The notes below the pieces were generated by a model. The model was not told where the DNA came from. It saw nothing but the letters and a program-made list of their open reading frames with translations, and made no database searches. A program made the translations under genes and the position numbers. From an uncultured Bacilli bacterium (GTDB lineage Bacteria; Bacillota_I; Bacilli_A; RF39; UBA660), in the NCBI GenBank assembly GCA_910576985.1, contig CAJTLA010000057.1:1-8177 (forward strand): a DNA stretch of 8,177 bases, written 5' to 3'. Shown here piece after piece: positions 1 through 5,792 of this stretch. Numbering within the stretch: position 1 is the stretch's first letter; each line of letters opens with the position of its first letter.

Positions 1-206
1 CATGTAATTCAGGAATATGTTACGGACATGCACTAAGTGAGACGAGCGGATGGTATTCAGATTACGCCAGCTTCGTCGGTTCGAGTTACCCGTGGTTCTT
101 TCGTGGCGGTAGCTATTACAATACGACGAATGCGGGAGTGTTCTACTTCAGTCGCGACGGTGGTAGTGCGAACGGCGGCCTCTCGTTCCGGGTGGTACTA
201 CAATAA
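1..206 (+). CDS. 3' end of a protein with a DGR-type variable C-type-lectin-like tail (5' truncated by window)
   Basis: Reading from base 3, an open frame with no start in the window gives 67 residues and stops with TAA at 204-206. Visible blocks are CYGHALSETSGWYSDYA, PWFFRGG, AGVFYF and a terminal FRVVLQ. The aromatic/glycine pattern (W..., PWF.RGG, AGVF.F, final FRVVL) resembles C-type-lectin/formylglycine-enzyme-like ends of proteins diversified by diversity-generating retroelements, and related tails that occur in many copies in gut Bacillota. Residues between the fixed blocks are mostly encoded by NNY codons (AGC, TTC, GTC, GGT, TAC, GAC, CTC), as expected if AAY template codons had been mutagenised at adenines. 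Of bases 41-200, 89 of 160 are G or C, far above the rest of the window, which suggests constraint or foreign origin. No reverse transcriptase or template repeat is visible here. The reading frame is well supported; the DGR link is inference from remembered family pattern. Confidence 0.72.
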   Translation, partial: CNSGICYGHALSETSGWYSDYASFVGSSYPWFFRGGSYYNTTNAGVFYFSRDGGSANGGLSFRVVLQ

Positions 207-220
207 TGATATAACACAAC

Positions 221-255
221 AAAAGGACCATAATGATTTCATTAAAGTCCTTTTT
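221..255. terminator. Bidirectional intrinsic terminator between the variable-tail gene and rodA
   Basis: AAAAGGAC (221-228) pairs with GTCCTTTT (247-254). After a 2x2 internal mismatch an inner TAATGA/TCATTA helix (231-236, 239-244) continues the stem. A T run follows on the plus strand (251-255), and T-rich sequence follows on the minus strand past 221. The genes on either side converge on it. The stem's right arm reaches the first base of the rodA stop codon (minus strand, 254-256). Confidence 0.8.
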
Positions 256-1384
256 AATTTGTATATCGAAAATTAGAATTGGAAATATTAAAGATAATTC
301 CAGCCATAATCATATAGCTTAATAAACTAGAACCACCATAACTGATAAATGGAAGTGTAATTCCTGTAATTGGCATTAATCCAAAAGTCATACCAATATT
401 TTGAATTTGTTGATAGATGAGCATTCCTAATATACCAGAAATGACATATTTATCAATTGGGAATTTACTATGTAAAGCTAGTAAAATTAATTTGATATCA
501 AAGAAAGTAATTAAACCAATTAATAATACTGATCCTAAAAAACCAAAATTATTTGAAAAAACAGCAAATATAAAGTCCGTTTGAGGTTCTGGAAAATAAA
601 TCGGAGTTTGATTCCAACCATTTCCGAATAATCCTCCAGCTCCAATCGCACTCATTCCATTTTCTAATTGAAATCCAGATTTTGATGACCAATCTAATAA
701 TCGATCAACTCTTAAGAAAAAAGAAGTTCCAAATATTTTCACAAATAAATCTGTATTTATAAAGTAAATAAGAATTACAGTTCCTATCAATAAAAATAAG
801 ATTGTAAATAACATAATGAACCACCGATAACGAATTCCAGATACAAATAACATTGTAATGGTAATTAACAAATAAATTAACACAACACCTGTATCTGGTT
901 CTAAAAAAGTCAAAATACTTGGAATGAAAACAACAATTCCAATCTTACATAGGAAAAAAAATTCGTCTTTTGCAGATGGGCTTTTATGTTGGATTGAAAA
1001 ATCTTCAATCATTTTTCCCAATGTGATAATTAATATAATTTTCATAAATTCGCTTGGTTGAATGGTTCCTATTCCAGGAATAGAAAACCAACATTTTGCA
1101 TCATTAATTGGTTTTCCAAAAAAGAGTAGTAGTAATAAAACAATGACACCAAACCAGTATAAATACCAAGCATGTTTATAAATAAAGTCTTTTCCAAGAA
1201 ACATCATAAAATAAGCAAGTGCGAATCCAGCCAAATACCATAAGGTTTGTTTTAGTGGTAAGTCAGCTAAATAACTAGGTAATAGTTTGGTAGCACTCCA
1301 GATTGTTAGGATACTGATGGCGGCAAATAAAATAAGTGTCATTAAAATCCATTTATCTGTTTTATATTTAGAAATCCGTTTCAC
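254..1384 (-). CDS. rodA: SEDS-family peptidoglycan glycosyltransferase, RodA-like
   Basis: Integral membrane protein of the RodA/FtsW/SpoVE family, which polymerises lipid II glycan chains with a partner class B PBP. From the GTG start it has 376 residues, the usual family length, with about ten hydrophobic segments. Family signatures are QPSEF (about 109-113), EPDTG (162-166), the extracellular QTDFIF loop with the expected catalytic Asp (about 270), and NIGMTFGLMPITG followed by LPFISYGGSS (329-353). NIGMT...LPFISYGGSS favours RodA (elongation) over FtsW; the loop has Gln where RodA proteins often have His before TDF. I chose GTG at 1384-1382 because AGGTGATGACT lies directly upstream. The two in-frame ATGs further up (1399, 1390) lie at or before the predicted transcription start or too close to the SD. 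The gene stands alone and is divergent from the EIIB-like gene. FtsW or SpoVE-like assignment remains possible. Confidence 0.85.
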   Translation of the reverse strand: MKRISKYKTDKWILMTLILFAAISILTIWSATKLLPSYLADLPLKQTLWYLAGFALAYFMMFLGKDFIYKHAWYLYWFGVIVLLLLLFFGKPINDAKCWFSIPGIGTIQPSEFMKIILIITLGKMIEDFSIQHKSPSAKDEFFFLCKIGIVVFIPSILTFLEPDTGVVLIYLLITITMLFVSGIRYRWFIMLFTILFLLIGTVILIYFINTDLFVKIFGTSFFLRVDRLLDWSSKSGFQLENGMSAIGAGGLFGNGWNQTPIYFPEPQTDFIFAVFSNNFGFLGSVLLIGLITFFDIKLILLALHSKFPIDKYVISGILGMLIYQQIQNIGMTFGLMPITGITLPFISYGGSSLLSYMIMAGIIFNISNSNFRYTN

Positions 1385-1401
1385 AGTCATCACCTGCATT
1401 T

Positions 1402-1430
1402 ATATTACACCAAAATGATAATTTATTCAA
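1402..1430 (-). promoter_or_regulatory. Sigma-A-type promoter of rodA
   Basis: Read on the minus strand: TTGAAT (1430-1425), a 17-bp spacer, then TAATAT (1407-1402). A start seven bases downstream falls at about 1395, the A of the AGGTG Shine-Dalgarno. The leader would be only about 11 nt, which supports the GTG start at 1384. Confidence 0.6.
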
Positions 1431-1475
1431 TGAACAACGTATAATATGACAAAATTTTTAAAATTTGAAAAAAAG

Positions 1476-1504
1476 TATTCAAAATGAGAATTTTATAGTA
1501 TAAT
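1476..1504 (+). promoter_or_regulatory. Sigma-A-type promoter of the EIIB-like gene
   Basis: A perfect TATAAT (1499-1504) lies 17 bp after a poor -35 candidate, TATTCA (1476-1481). The predicted start, about 1511, coincides with the first base of the SD AGGTGATG. The in-frame ATG at 1503 overlaps the -10 box, so it cannot be the translation start. Confidence 0.6.
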
Positions 1505-1520
1505 GGAAGTAGGTGATGTT

Positions 1521-1835
1521 ATGGAATATATTCAATATGCAGTTATTGTTGCCGTTTTGTTAGTTATTGCAATCGCAATCACCAAATCAAAGAAGAAAGA
1601 TTTTAAAATTGAGATAAATAAGTTGGTTGAGTGTTTGGGTGGGAAAAAAAATCTGATCAATTATGAAGTAAATAAATCTAGATTTATTGTAACTTTAGAG
1701 GATGTTTCAAAAGTTAATAAGGAAGCGATTCAGAAGTTAGGTGCCCAAGGAATTGTCGAAATTGATAATCAACTTAAAATCATTTTAGGACCAGAAGCAA
1801 AACAAATAAAAAAATATATTGATGAGTTAAAGTGA
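1521..1835 (+). CDS. Membrane-anchored, phosphosite-less PTS EIIB-like domain protein
   Basis: 104 residues. The start ATG is chosen for its SD AGGTGATGTT. Residues 4-20 form one transmembrane segment followed by a basic stretch (KSKKK), so the rest should face the cytoplasm. Residues 33-100 match the glucose-type phosphotransferase EIIB fold: LVECLGGKKNL, then the strand ending RFIVTLED, VNKEAI, KLGAQGIVEI, and IILGPEAKQI. In true EIIB domains a Cys just before the TRLR strand carries the phosphate. Here the aligned stretch is EVNKSRFIVT, with Asn51 where Cys is expected, so phosphotransfer is unlikely. There is no EIIC or EIIA nearby. I infer a sensor, scaffold or regulatory role; the real function is unknown. 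The gene is transcribed alone, between divergent rodA and the kinase gene, and ends in its own terminator. Confidence 0.8.
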   Translation: MEYIQYAVIVAVLLVIAIAITKSKKKDFKIEINKLVECLGGKKNLINYEVNKSRFIVTLEDVSKVNKEAIQKLGAQGIVEIDNQLKIILGPEAKQIKKYIDELK

Positions 1836-1854
1836 TAAAAAATATCACTTTTTT
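1829..1854 (+). terminator. Intrinsic terminator of the EIIB-like gene
   Basis: A perfect 9-bp stem, AAAGTGATA (1829-1837) with TATCACTTT (1843-1851), has an A5 loop and a T run through 1854. The stem contains the TGA stop codon (1833-1835). Confidence 0.85.
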
Positions 1855-1860
1855 CCATAT

Positions 1861-1880
1861 TTCGACAAATATCGACAAAG
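1861..1880 (-). promoter_or_regulatory. Tandem Spo0A-binding sites (0A boxes) upstream of the kinase gene
   Basis: TTCGACAAAT and ATCGACAAAG lie head to tail with a 10-bp period. Read on the minus strand they are ATTTGTCGAA and CTTTGTCGAT. The first matches the Bacillus 0A-box core TGTCGAA exactly and the second in six of seven positions. Two cores 3 bp apart is the tandem arrangement known for Spo0A dimers. They cover the -35 region of the next gene. The sequence match is seen directly; Spo0A binding is inferred. Confidence 0.6.
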
Positions 1881-1895
1881 GAAAAAAGTTATAAT
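1862..1895 (+). promoter_or_regulatory. Promoter of the histidine kinase gene, spoIIG-like wide spacing
   Basis: TATAAT at 1890-1895 is a perfect -10. No hexamer at the normal 17-bp distance resembles a -35. TCGACA (1862-1867) inside the first 0A box is 22 bp upstream, the same abnormal spacing known for the Spo0A-activated spoIIG promoter of Bacillus. The predicted start, about 1902, is directly before the SD AGGTGATA (1903 on). Confidence 0.55.
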
Positions 1896-1912
1896 GATGG
1901 TGAGGTGATAAA

Positions 1913-3160
1913 ATGAATTTTTTTGAGATGACGTTATTAAATATCATATTGATATTTTTCCCATTACTATTATATTTAATTTACGTTGCCTATAGTAGTA
2001 ATATTGATAAAAAAGAAAATAACATTTTTCTTGAATTGGCTCTTTTTTCTTCCCTTTATTTAATTTTTCGGTTTGGAAGAAATATTGGTACTGAAATACC
2101 GAATGTCTTGATTATGAATGTGCCTTTGATGATAGCATATATTAAAAAACGACATATTGGTATCTTGTTTATCAGTACCTTTTTGATTCTATATACCCAT
2201 CATTATTATCAATTTTATTGGATTGTATTGGTGTTAGAATATTTTATTTATTTTTTATTGTTTATGATCAAAGAAAAAAAACAGTGGTCATATCAACGAT
2301 TTATTCATTTATTTTTAGTTGTTAATTCTTGTTCTTTTCTTTATTTTTTATTACAACATAGTGTTTCCACTATGAAACTTTTTGAAATGATTTCTATGAT
2401 TGTATCTATGATTATTGTTACTTATTTAAGTTTGTTATTGTTTCAAAAAGGGGAAGAAATTTTGAAGCTTCATATGACAATTAAGGAATTAGAAAAAGAA
2501 AAACAAATTCGTATGTCTTTGTTTCAAATTACTCACGAGATTAAAAATCCAATTGCTGTTTGTAAAGGATATTTGGATATGTTTGACATAAATAATCAAG
2601 AACATAGTCGAAAGTATGTTCCGATTATTAAGGAAGAAATTGCTAGAACTTTGATTTTGTTACAAGATTTTTTATCGCTTCAAAAGATAAAGATTGAAAA
2701 AGATATTTTGGATATTGGTCTTTTGTTAGAGGAAATTATGACAAGTTTTGAACCATTATTTAAGTCTAAAGTGATTGAGGTAAATGTGAAGATTCCAAAT
2801 GATGAGATTTACATGAATGGTGATTATAATCGTTTAAAACAAGTATTTATTAATTTATTAAAAAACAGTGTAGAGGCAATGACCAATCAAAGAAAACATA
2901 AGCTTAGTTTAAAGGTAACAGATATGAAGGATCAAATTGAAGTGAAAATTACTGATAATGGTGTTGGTATTACAGAAGAAAACATCAAAAAAATGAAGAA
3001 TCCTTTCTTTTCTACGAAGTCAAATGGAACAGGTTTGGGAGTTTATTTGTCTAATGAGATTGTGAAAGCACATAGCGGAAAAATTGACTTTTTATCTGAT
3101 AAGCAGGGAACTACAGTAATTTTGGTTTTTCCAAAGGGTATGGATAATGAATTAAATTAA
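1913..3160 (+). CDS. Multi-pass membrane sensor histidine kinase, sporulation-kinase-like orphan
   Basis: 415 residues; SD AGGTGATAAA before ATG. Residues 1-178 hold six or seven hydrophobic segments (about 9-29, 36-52, 65-77, 81-97, 100-120, 128-148, 155-177) with little room for an extracellular sensor domain. A short charged linker (180-200) leads to the dimerisation/phosphoacceptor helix with ITHEIKNPIAV, His208. The ATPase domain has the N box around VFINLLKNSVEA (Asn314, Asn318), the G1 box TDNGVGI (347-353), PFFSTK (364-369) and the G2 box GTGLGVYL (372-379). All catalytic motifs are present. No response regulator gene is adjacent, typical of kinases feeding the Spo0F/Spo0A relay, and the architecture recalls KinB. 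Together with the 0A boxes upstream this suggests a sporulation kinase. That is inference; a two-component sensor with a distant partner is the alternative. Confidence 0.88.
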   Translation: MNFFEMTLLNIILIFFPLLLYLIYVAYSSNIDKKENNIFLELALFSSLYLIFRFGRNIGTEIPNVLIMNVPLMIAYIKKRHIGILFISTFLILYTHHYYQFYWIVLVLEYFIYFLLFMIKEKKQWSYQRFIHLFLVVNSCSFLYFLLQHSVSTMKLFEMISMIVSMIIVTYLSLLLFQKGEEILKLHMTIKELEKEKQIRMSLFQITHEIKNPIAVCKGYLDMFDINNQEHSRKYVPIIKEEIARTLILLQDFLSLQKIKIEKDILDIGLLLEEIMTSFEPLFKSKVIEVNVKIPNDEIYMNGDYNRLKQVFINLLKNSVEAMTNQRKHKLSLKVTDMKDQIEVKITDNGVGITEENIKKMKNPFFSTKSNGTGLGVYLSNEIVKAHSGKIDFLSDKQGTTVILVFPKGMDNELN

Positions 3161-3187
3161 CAAATGAGTTTACTTGTTTGTTTTTTT
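3161..3187 (+). terminator. Intrinsic terminator of the kinase gene
   Basis: CAAATGAG (3161-3168) pairs with CTTGTTTG (3173-3180) over 8 bp, with two G-U pairs and a TTTA loop. Seven T follow (3181-3187). It begins at the base after the TAA stop. Confidence 0.75.
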
Positions 3188-3193
3188 ATCATC

Positions 3194-3223
3194 AAAAAAA
3201 CAGTGTGTTATGATCCACTGTTT
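3194..3223 (-). terminator. Intrinsic terminator of the transglutaminase-like gene
   Basis: On the minus strand AAACAGTG (3223-3216) and CACTGTTT (3205-3198) form a perfect 8-bp stem around a 10-nt loop, running into a T run (3200-3194). The left arm is still coding and the stop codon (3210-3208) lies in the loop. Confidence 0.8.
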
Positions 3224-4143
3224 GCTTCTATGTATACATTTGTATCAAATTGGTGTTGTGTTAAATCGATATTTTGTAGTTGTTTTGTAGTGATTAAAAA
3301 GAAGTCATGTAATAATAAATTTTGATGGTTAGAAACTACTGGATCATCCCATGTTAGATCTAAATGGTACCAATTATTATCCAAATAAACTAAGTTCCAG
3401 ACGTGGTCTTTACTTGCTATTTTATAATTTTTAATATTTAGCTTACTTAAGAATAATGCCATTGCATCACTATATCCACTACATAATGCTTTTCCTTTCA
3501 CTAAAGGACCAATGGCTTTATGAGAAGGATTTTGAGTTTCTAAATTTTGTTTATTTTTTATTGCAGCGGCTCGCTCTTCATCATATACAGTATGGTTAAT
3601 AATAAAGTCATGAATTGTTTTGATTTTTTCACGTTCTGTCATATTTTCTTTGATTGTTTTTGCAAGAATTTCATCTGTGATTTTGTCTAGTGCTGCTTTT
3701 TCTGGTTCACTATATAATCTAGTTGTTTGAATGTTCACTTTTCCAAAATTACTAATGGTAATATAGAGTTTATCGTAAGAGTTGAATGGATGAACAAAAT
3801 TGTTAATTGTTGATAGTGTTGTAGAATCATTTGCGAGTTCTTTGACATCATTAATACAAGTCGGGTAAAGATCGCTTTCACAGTAAAAGTTAAAATCGTT
3901 CCAACCACGGTCAAGATAAGTATAAATAATATTTTTTAGGTCTTGTTTTGATGTTGGTTTAAAATTGTTGGTTGCTTGAACGTAAGTAAAATTGTTTTCT
4001 AAAGCATAGGTATTACTTTCTTGGATTACGATTTCTTTTTTGTAGATAATTCGTTCTAGAACTAGAGATACAATTTCTTTATGATAGAACGCCAGTCCTA
4101 GAATGATTAAAGCTAAGAAAAAAATTGTAAATTGTTTTTTCAT
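3208..4143 (-). CDS. Membrane-anchored transglutaminase-like cysteine peptidase-fold protein
   Basis: 311 residues. The start at 4143 is chosen because GGAGG (4153-4149) is correctly spaced; an in-frame ATG 12 bases upstream overlaps the approach to the SD. Residues 5-20 are a hydrophobic N-terminal segment after KK, a signal anchor or uncleaved signal peptide; no lipobox Cys is seen, so the bulk is probably extracytoplasmic. Residues 165-185 (MTEREKIKTIHDFIINHTVYD) lead into the transglutaminase core: KGKALCSGYSDAMALFL with Cys221, DHVWNLVYL with His247, and WYHLDLTWDDP with Asp262, a complete Cys-His-Asp triad. Family members are proteases, cross-linkers or cell-wall-associated enzymes; the substrate here is unknown. 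Residues 40-160 match nothing I recognise. The gene is single, convergent with the kinase gene, and its upstream region abuts the IS110 element. Confidence 0.85.
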   Translation of the reverse strand: MKKQFTIFFLALIILGLAFYHKEIVSLVLERIIYKKEIVIQESNTYALENNFTYVQATNNFKPTSKQDLKNIIYTYLDRGWNDFNFYCESDLYPTCINDVKELANDSTTLSTINNFVHPFNSYDKLYITISNFGKVNIQTTRLYSEPEKAALDKITDEILAKTIKENMTEREKIKTIHDFIINHTVYDEERAAAIKNKQNLETQNPSHKAIGPLVKGKALCSGYSDAMALFLSKLNIKNYKIASKDHVWNLVYLDNNWYHLDLTWDDPVVSNHQNLLLHDFFLITTKQLQNIDLTQHQFDTNVYIEANSGS

Positions 4144-4157
4144 GTTAACCTCCATCT

Positions 4158-4195
4158 CTTCCGCGATTTTATCGCTTCAGCCACAAATCGGGAAG
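4158..4195 (-). promoter_or_regulatory. Structured 5' leader of the transglutaminase-like gene
   Basis: CTTCC-g-CGATTT (4158-4169) is complementary to AAATCG-GGAAG (4185-4195): 11 bp with one bulged base and a 15-nt loop. In the minus-strand transcript the hairpin ends five bases before the GGAGG SD. An alternative fold keeps CUUCC/GGAAG but replaces the inner helix with GCGAU/AUCGC around AAA. It matches no riboswitch class I can name. Translational control or mRNA stabilisation is possible. As it lies beside an IS110 element it could also be part of a repeat near the insertion target. Confidence 0.5.
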
Positions 4196-4221
4196 AAAAA
4201 TATTTTTATTTTTTTGTTTTT

Positions 4222-4255
4222 ATTATATAATACACTCTTGTAAATCTTTAAGAAG
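4222..4255 (-). promoter_or_regulatory. Possible promoter of the transglutaminase-like gene
   Basis: Overlapping -10 candidates on the minus strand are TATTAT (4232-4227) and TATAAT (4227-4222). No good -35 lies 16-18 bp upstream; TAAAGA (4250-4245) is the best for TATAAT. The upstream side may already belong to the IS, so the original -35 could have been replaced. A plus-strand TATAAT (4226-4231) also exists. Confidence 0.35.
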
Positions 4256-4272
4256 CAACTACAAAGCACGGC

Positions 4273-4402
4273 GAGGTGAGTAGAAATCGTTACCTCTTTT
4301 ACAAACGATAAGTCTGTATGTTAACATGTGTAGTTTGTTTTTCTCAAGCACAAATAAGTGGTACTTCGAGTCCGTAAACTAATCATTGGAATTATCCTTG
4401 AT
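4273..4402 (+). ncRNA. Candidate bridge RNA of the IS110 element
   Basis: IS110-group elements are known to encode a bridge RNA upstream of the transposase whose two internal loops pair with target and donor DNA. Here the non-coding left part folds into successive hairpins. The first is GAGGTGA/TTACCTC (4273-4279 with 4290-4296). The second is ACAAAC/GTTTGT (4301-4306 with 4333-4338), enclosing a 26-nt loop that contains the palindrome ATGTTAACAT. The third is CTC-AAG-CAC with GTG-CTT-GAG (4343-4351 with 4358-4370, small bulges). The fourth is ATCA-GGA with TCC-TGAT (4382-4402). A 5' stem-loop followed by two looped hairpins fits target- and donor-binding loops. Which bases act as guides, and the exact RNA ends, are not resolved. 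Confidence 0.55.
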
Positions 4403-4461
4403 GTTCAGTGCCTAAACATTCAGTTAATGCTTCTTTTATATTTACATAAAGGAGTGGTTTT

Positions 4462-5742
4462 ATGCTTAAAATTGTTCGTCCTATTTGTTGTGGTGTTGAT
4501 GTTCATAAAAAGTTTATCGTTGCCTCTATCGGTTCTACTAATAAACATGGTGTTACTACCTATAAGACTCAAAACTTTTATACTCATAACAAAGATATTA
4601 ATTCTTTTAAAGACTGGTTAATATCTAATAATTGTTATGATGTATGTATGGAATCTACCGGTAAATATTGGATTCCTATCTTTAATCTTTTAGAAGATAA
4701 CTTTAGTGTTGTTATCGCTAATCCAAAGTATATCAAGGCTGTTAAAGGCAAAAAGACTGATAAGAAAGATTCTATTTGGATTACCGATTTATTCAAACAT
4801 GATCTTTGCCCTCAGTCTTTTATTCCACCTAAATCCACTAGGTGTCTTAGAGAGCTTTTAAGATATAGATTCAAACTCGTTAATATGTCCGCTTCCGAGA
4901 AGAATCGTATTCAAAAATCTCTAACTATTTCTAATATAACTTTGGATTCTGTTTTATCAGATATCTTTGGTAAATCTGCTTCCAATATATTAGATTATAT
5001 ATTATCTTTAGATAAACCAGAAGATTTCAATGAAGAAGTTATAAAAACTCTTCTTTGTAAATCTGCTAAATCAAAATCTGATGATATTATAACATCTATT
5101 CAAGGATTTTCAATACCTGATTCAACGATTGTTAAACTTAAATCTTCTAGAATCCATCTTAATTCTATTAAAGATACCATTTCTTCTATTGATAATGAAA
5201 TAGATAGAATTATTGATTCTGAATATCGTTGCTATGTTGATTTAGCTATGACTATTCCTGGTATTTCTGAAGTTGCTGCTAAAATTATTGTTTCTGAAAT
5301 TGGAATTGATATGACCGCTTTTCCATCTTCTAAAAAACTCTGCAACTGGGCTGGCCTTACGCCTCAGAACAATGAAAGTGCTGGTAAAAAGAAATCTACT
5401 CGTGTTTCTCGTGCTGGTGTTTATCTTAAACCTACTTTAGTTCAATGTGCTAATGCTGCCATTAAATCTACCAAAAATCCTTATTTTAGAAATAAATATC
5501 TTAAAATATCAAAAAGGCGTGGTCACAAGAAAGCTATTATTGCTATTGCTATGATGCTTACTTGTATTTACAAAATGTTTCAAACCGGTGAAATATTTAA
5601 TCCTATTGATATCAATTATTCTGATATTCCTGATAAAGTTTTAGAGTCTAAACGTGAACAAATTATTGATAATGCCATTAATACATTATCTAGACTGGGA
5701 ATAGATACTTCTATTCTTAATCTTAACCCAACAAATAATTAA
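4462..5742 (+). CDS. IS110-family transposase (DEDD recombinase)
   Basis: 426 residues with a good SD (AAGGAG, 7-8 bases before ATG). The N-terminal RuvC-like domain has GVDVHKK (Asp13), CMESTGKYW (Glu64) and KGKKTDKKDS (Asp100, Asp103), the DEDD tetrad. A helical middle region spans about 125-255. The C-terminal Tnp domain has the helix-hairpin-helix-like TIPGISEVAAKIIVSEIG (264-281), WAGLTPQNNESAGKKKS with the conserved nucleophilic Ser (Ser306), and RRGHKKAIIAIA. Members act as RNA-guided recombinases that excise the element as a circle and join it at a target core dinucleotide. All key residues are present and length is normal, so the gene appears functional. Codon choice is rich in TCT, CTT and GCT, unlike adjacent host genes. 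Most IS110 (as opposed to IS1111) elements place the RNA upstream, as seen here. Confidence 0.95.
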   Translation: MLKIVRPICCGVDVHKKFIVASIGSTNKHGVTTYKTQNFYTHNKDINSFKDWLISNNCYDVCMESTGKYWIPIFNLLEDNFSVVIANPKYIKAVKGKKTDKKDSIWITDLFKHDLCPQSFIPPKSTRCLRELLRYRFKLVNMSASEKNRIQKSLTISNITLDSVLSDIFGKSASNILDYILSLDKPEDFNEEVIKTLLCKSAKSKSDDIITSIQGFSIPDSTIVKLKSSRIHLNSIKDTISSIDNEIDRIIDSEYRCYVDLAMTIPGISEVAAKIIVSEIGIDMTAFPSSKKLCNWAGLTPQNNESAGKKKSTRVSRAGVYLKPTLVQCANAAIKSTKNPYFRNKYLKISKRRGHKKAIIAIAMMLTCIYKMFQTGEIFNPIDINYSDIPDKVLESKREQIIDNAINTLSRLGIDTSILNLNPTNN

Positions 5743-5775
5743 CAATTTCAAAGAACATATTTATTTTTATTTCTT

Positions 5776-5792
5776 CAAGTTTTTAAAACTTG
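5776..5792. repeat. Perfect 8-bp inverted repeat downstream of the transposase gene
   Basis: CAAGTTTT and AAAACTTG flank a single T, 34 bases after the transposase stop. The following bases are CTGAACTAAAACAC before a T run, so it is a poor terminator by spacing. It may mark the right part of the IS or end the transposase transcript inefficiently. The 160 bases between the transposase and rpsT hold no gene that I can support. Confidence 0.5.

Noticed and set aside
37..276. Open frame with ATG start overlapping the variable-tail gene
   Set aside because: It runs in another frame of the partial gene, passes through the terminator hairpin, has no SD, and its protein is Arg/Thr/Val-rich without family pattern.
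4358..4621. Open frame of 87 codons starting in the candidate bridge RNA
   Set aside because: No usable SD; it overlaps the transposase start in another frame and encodes a low-complexity Leu/Val-rich product.
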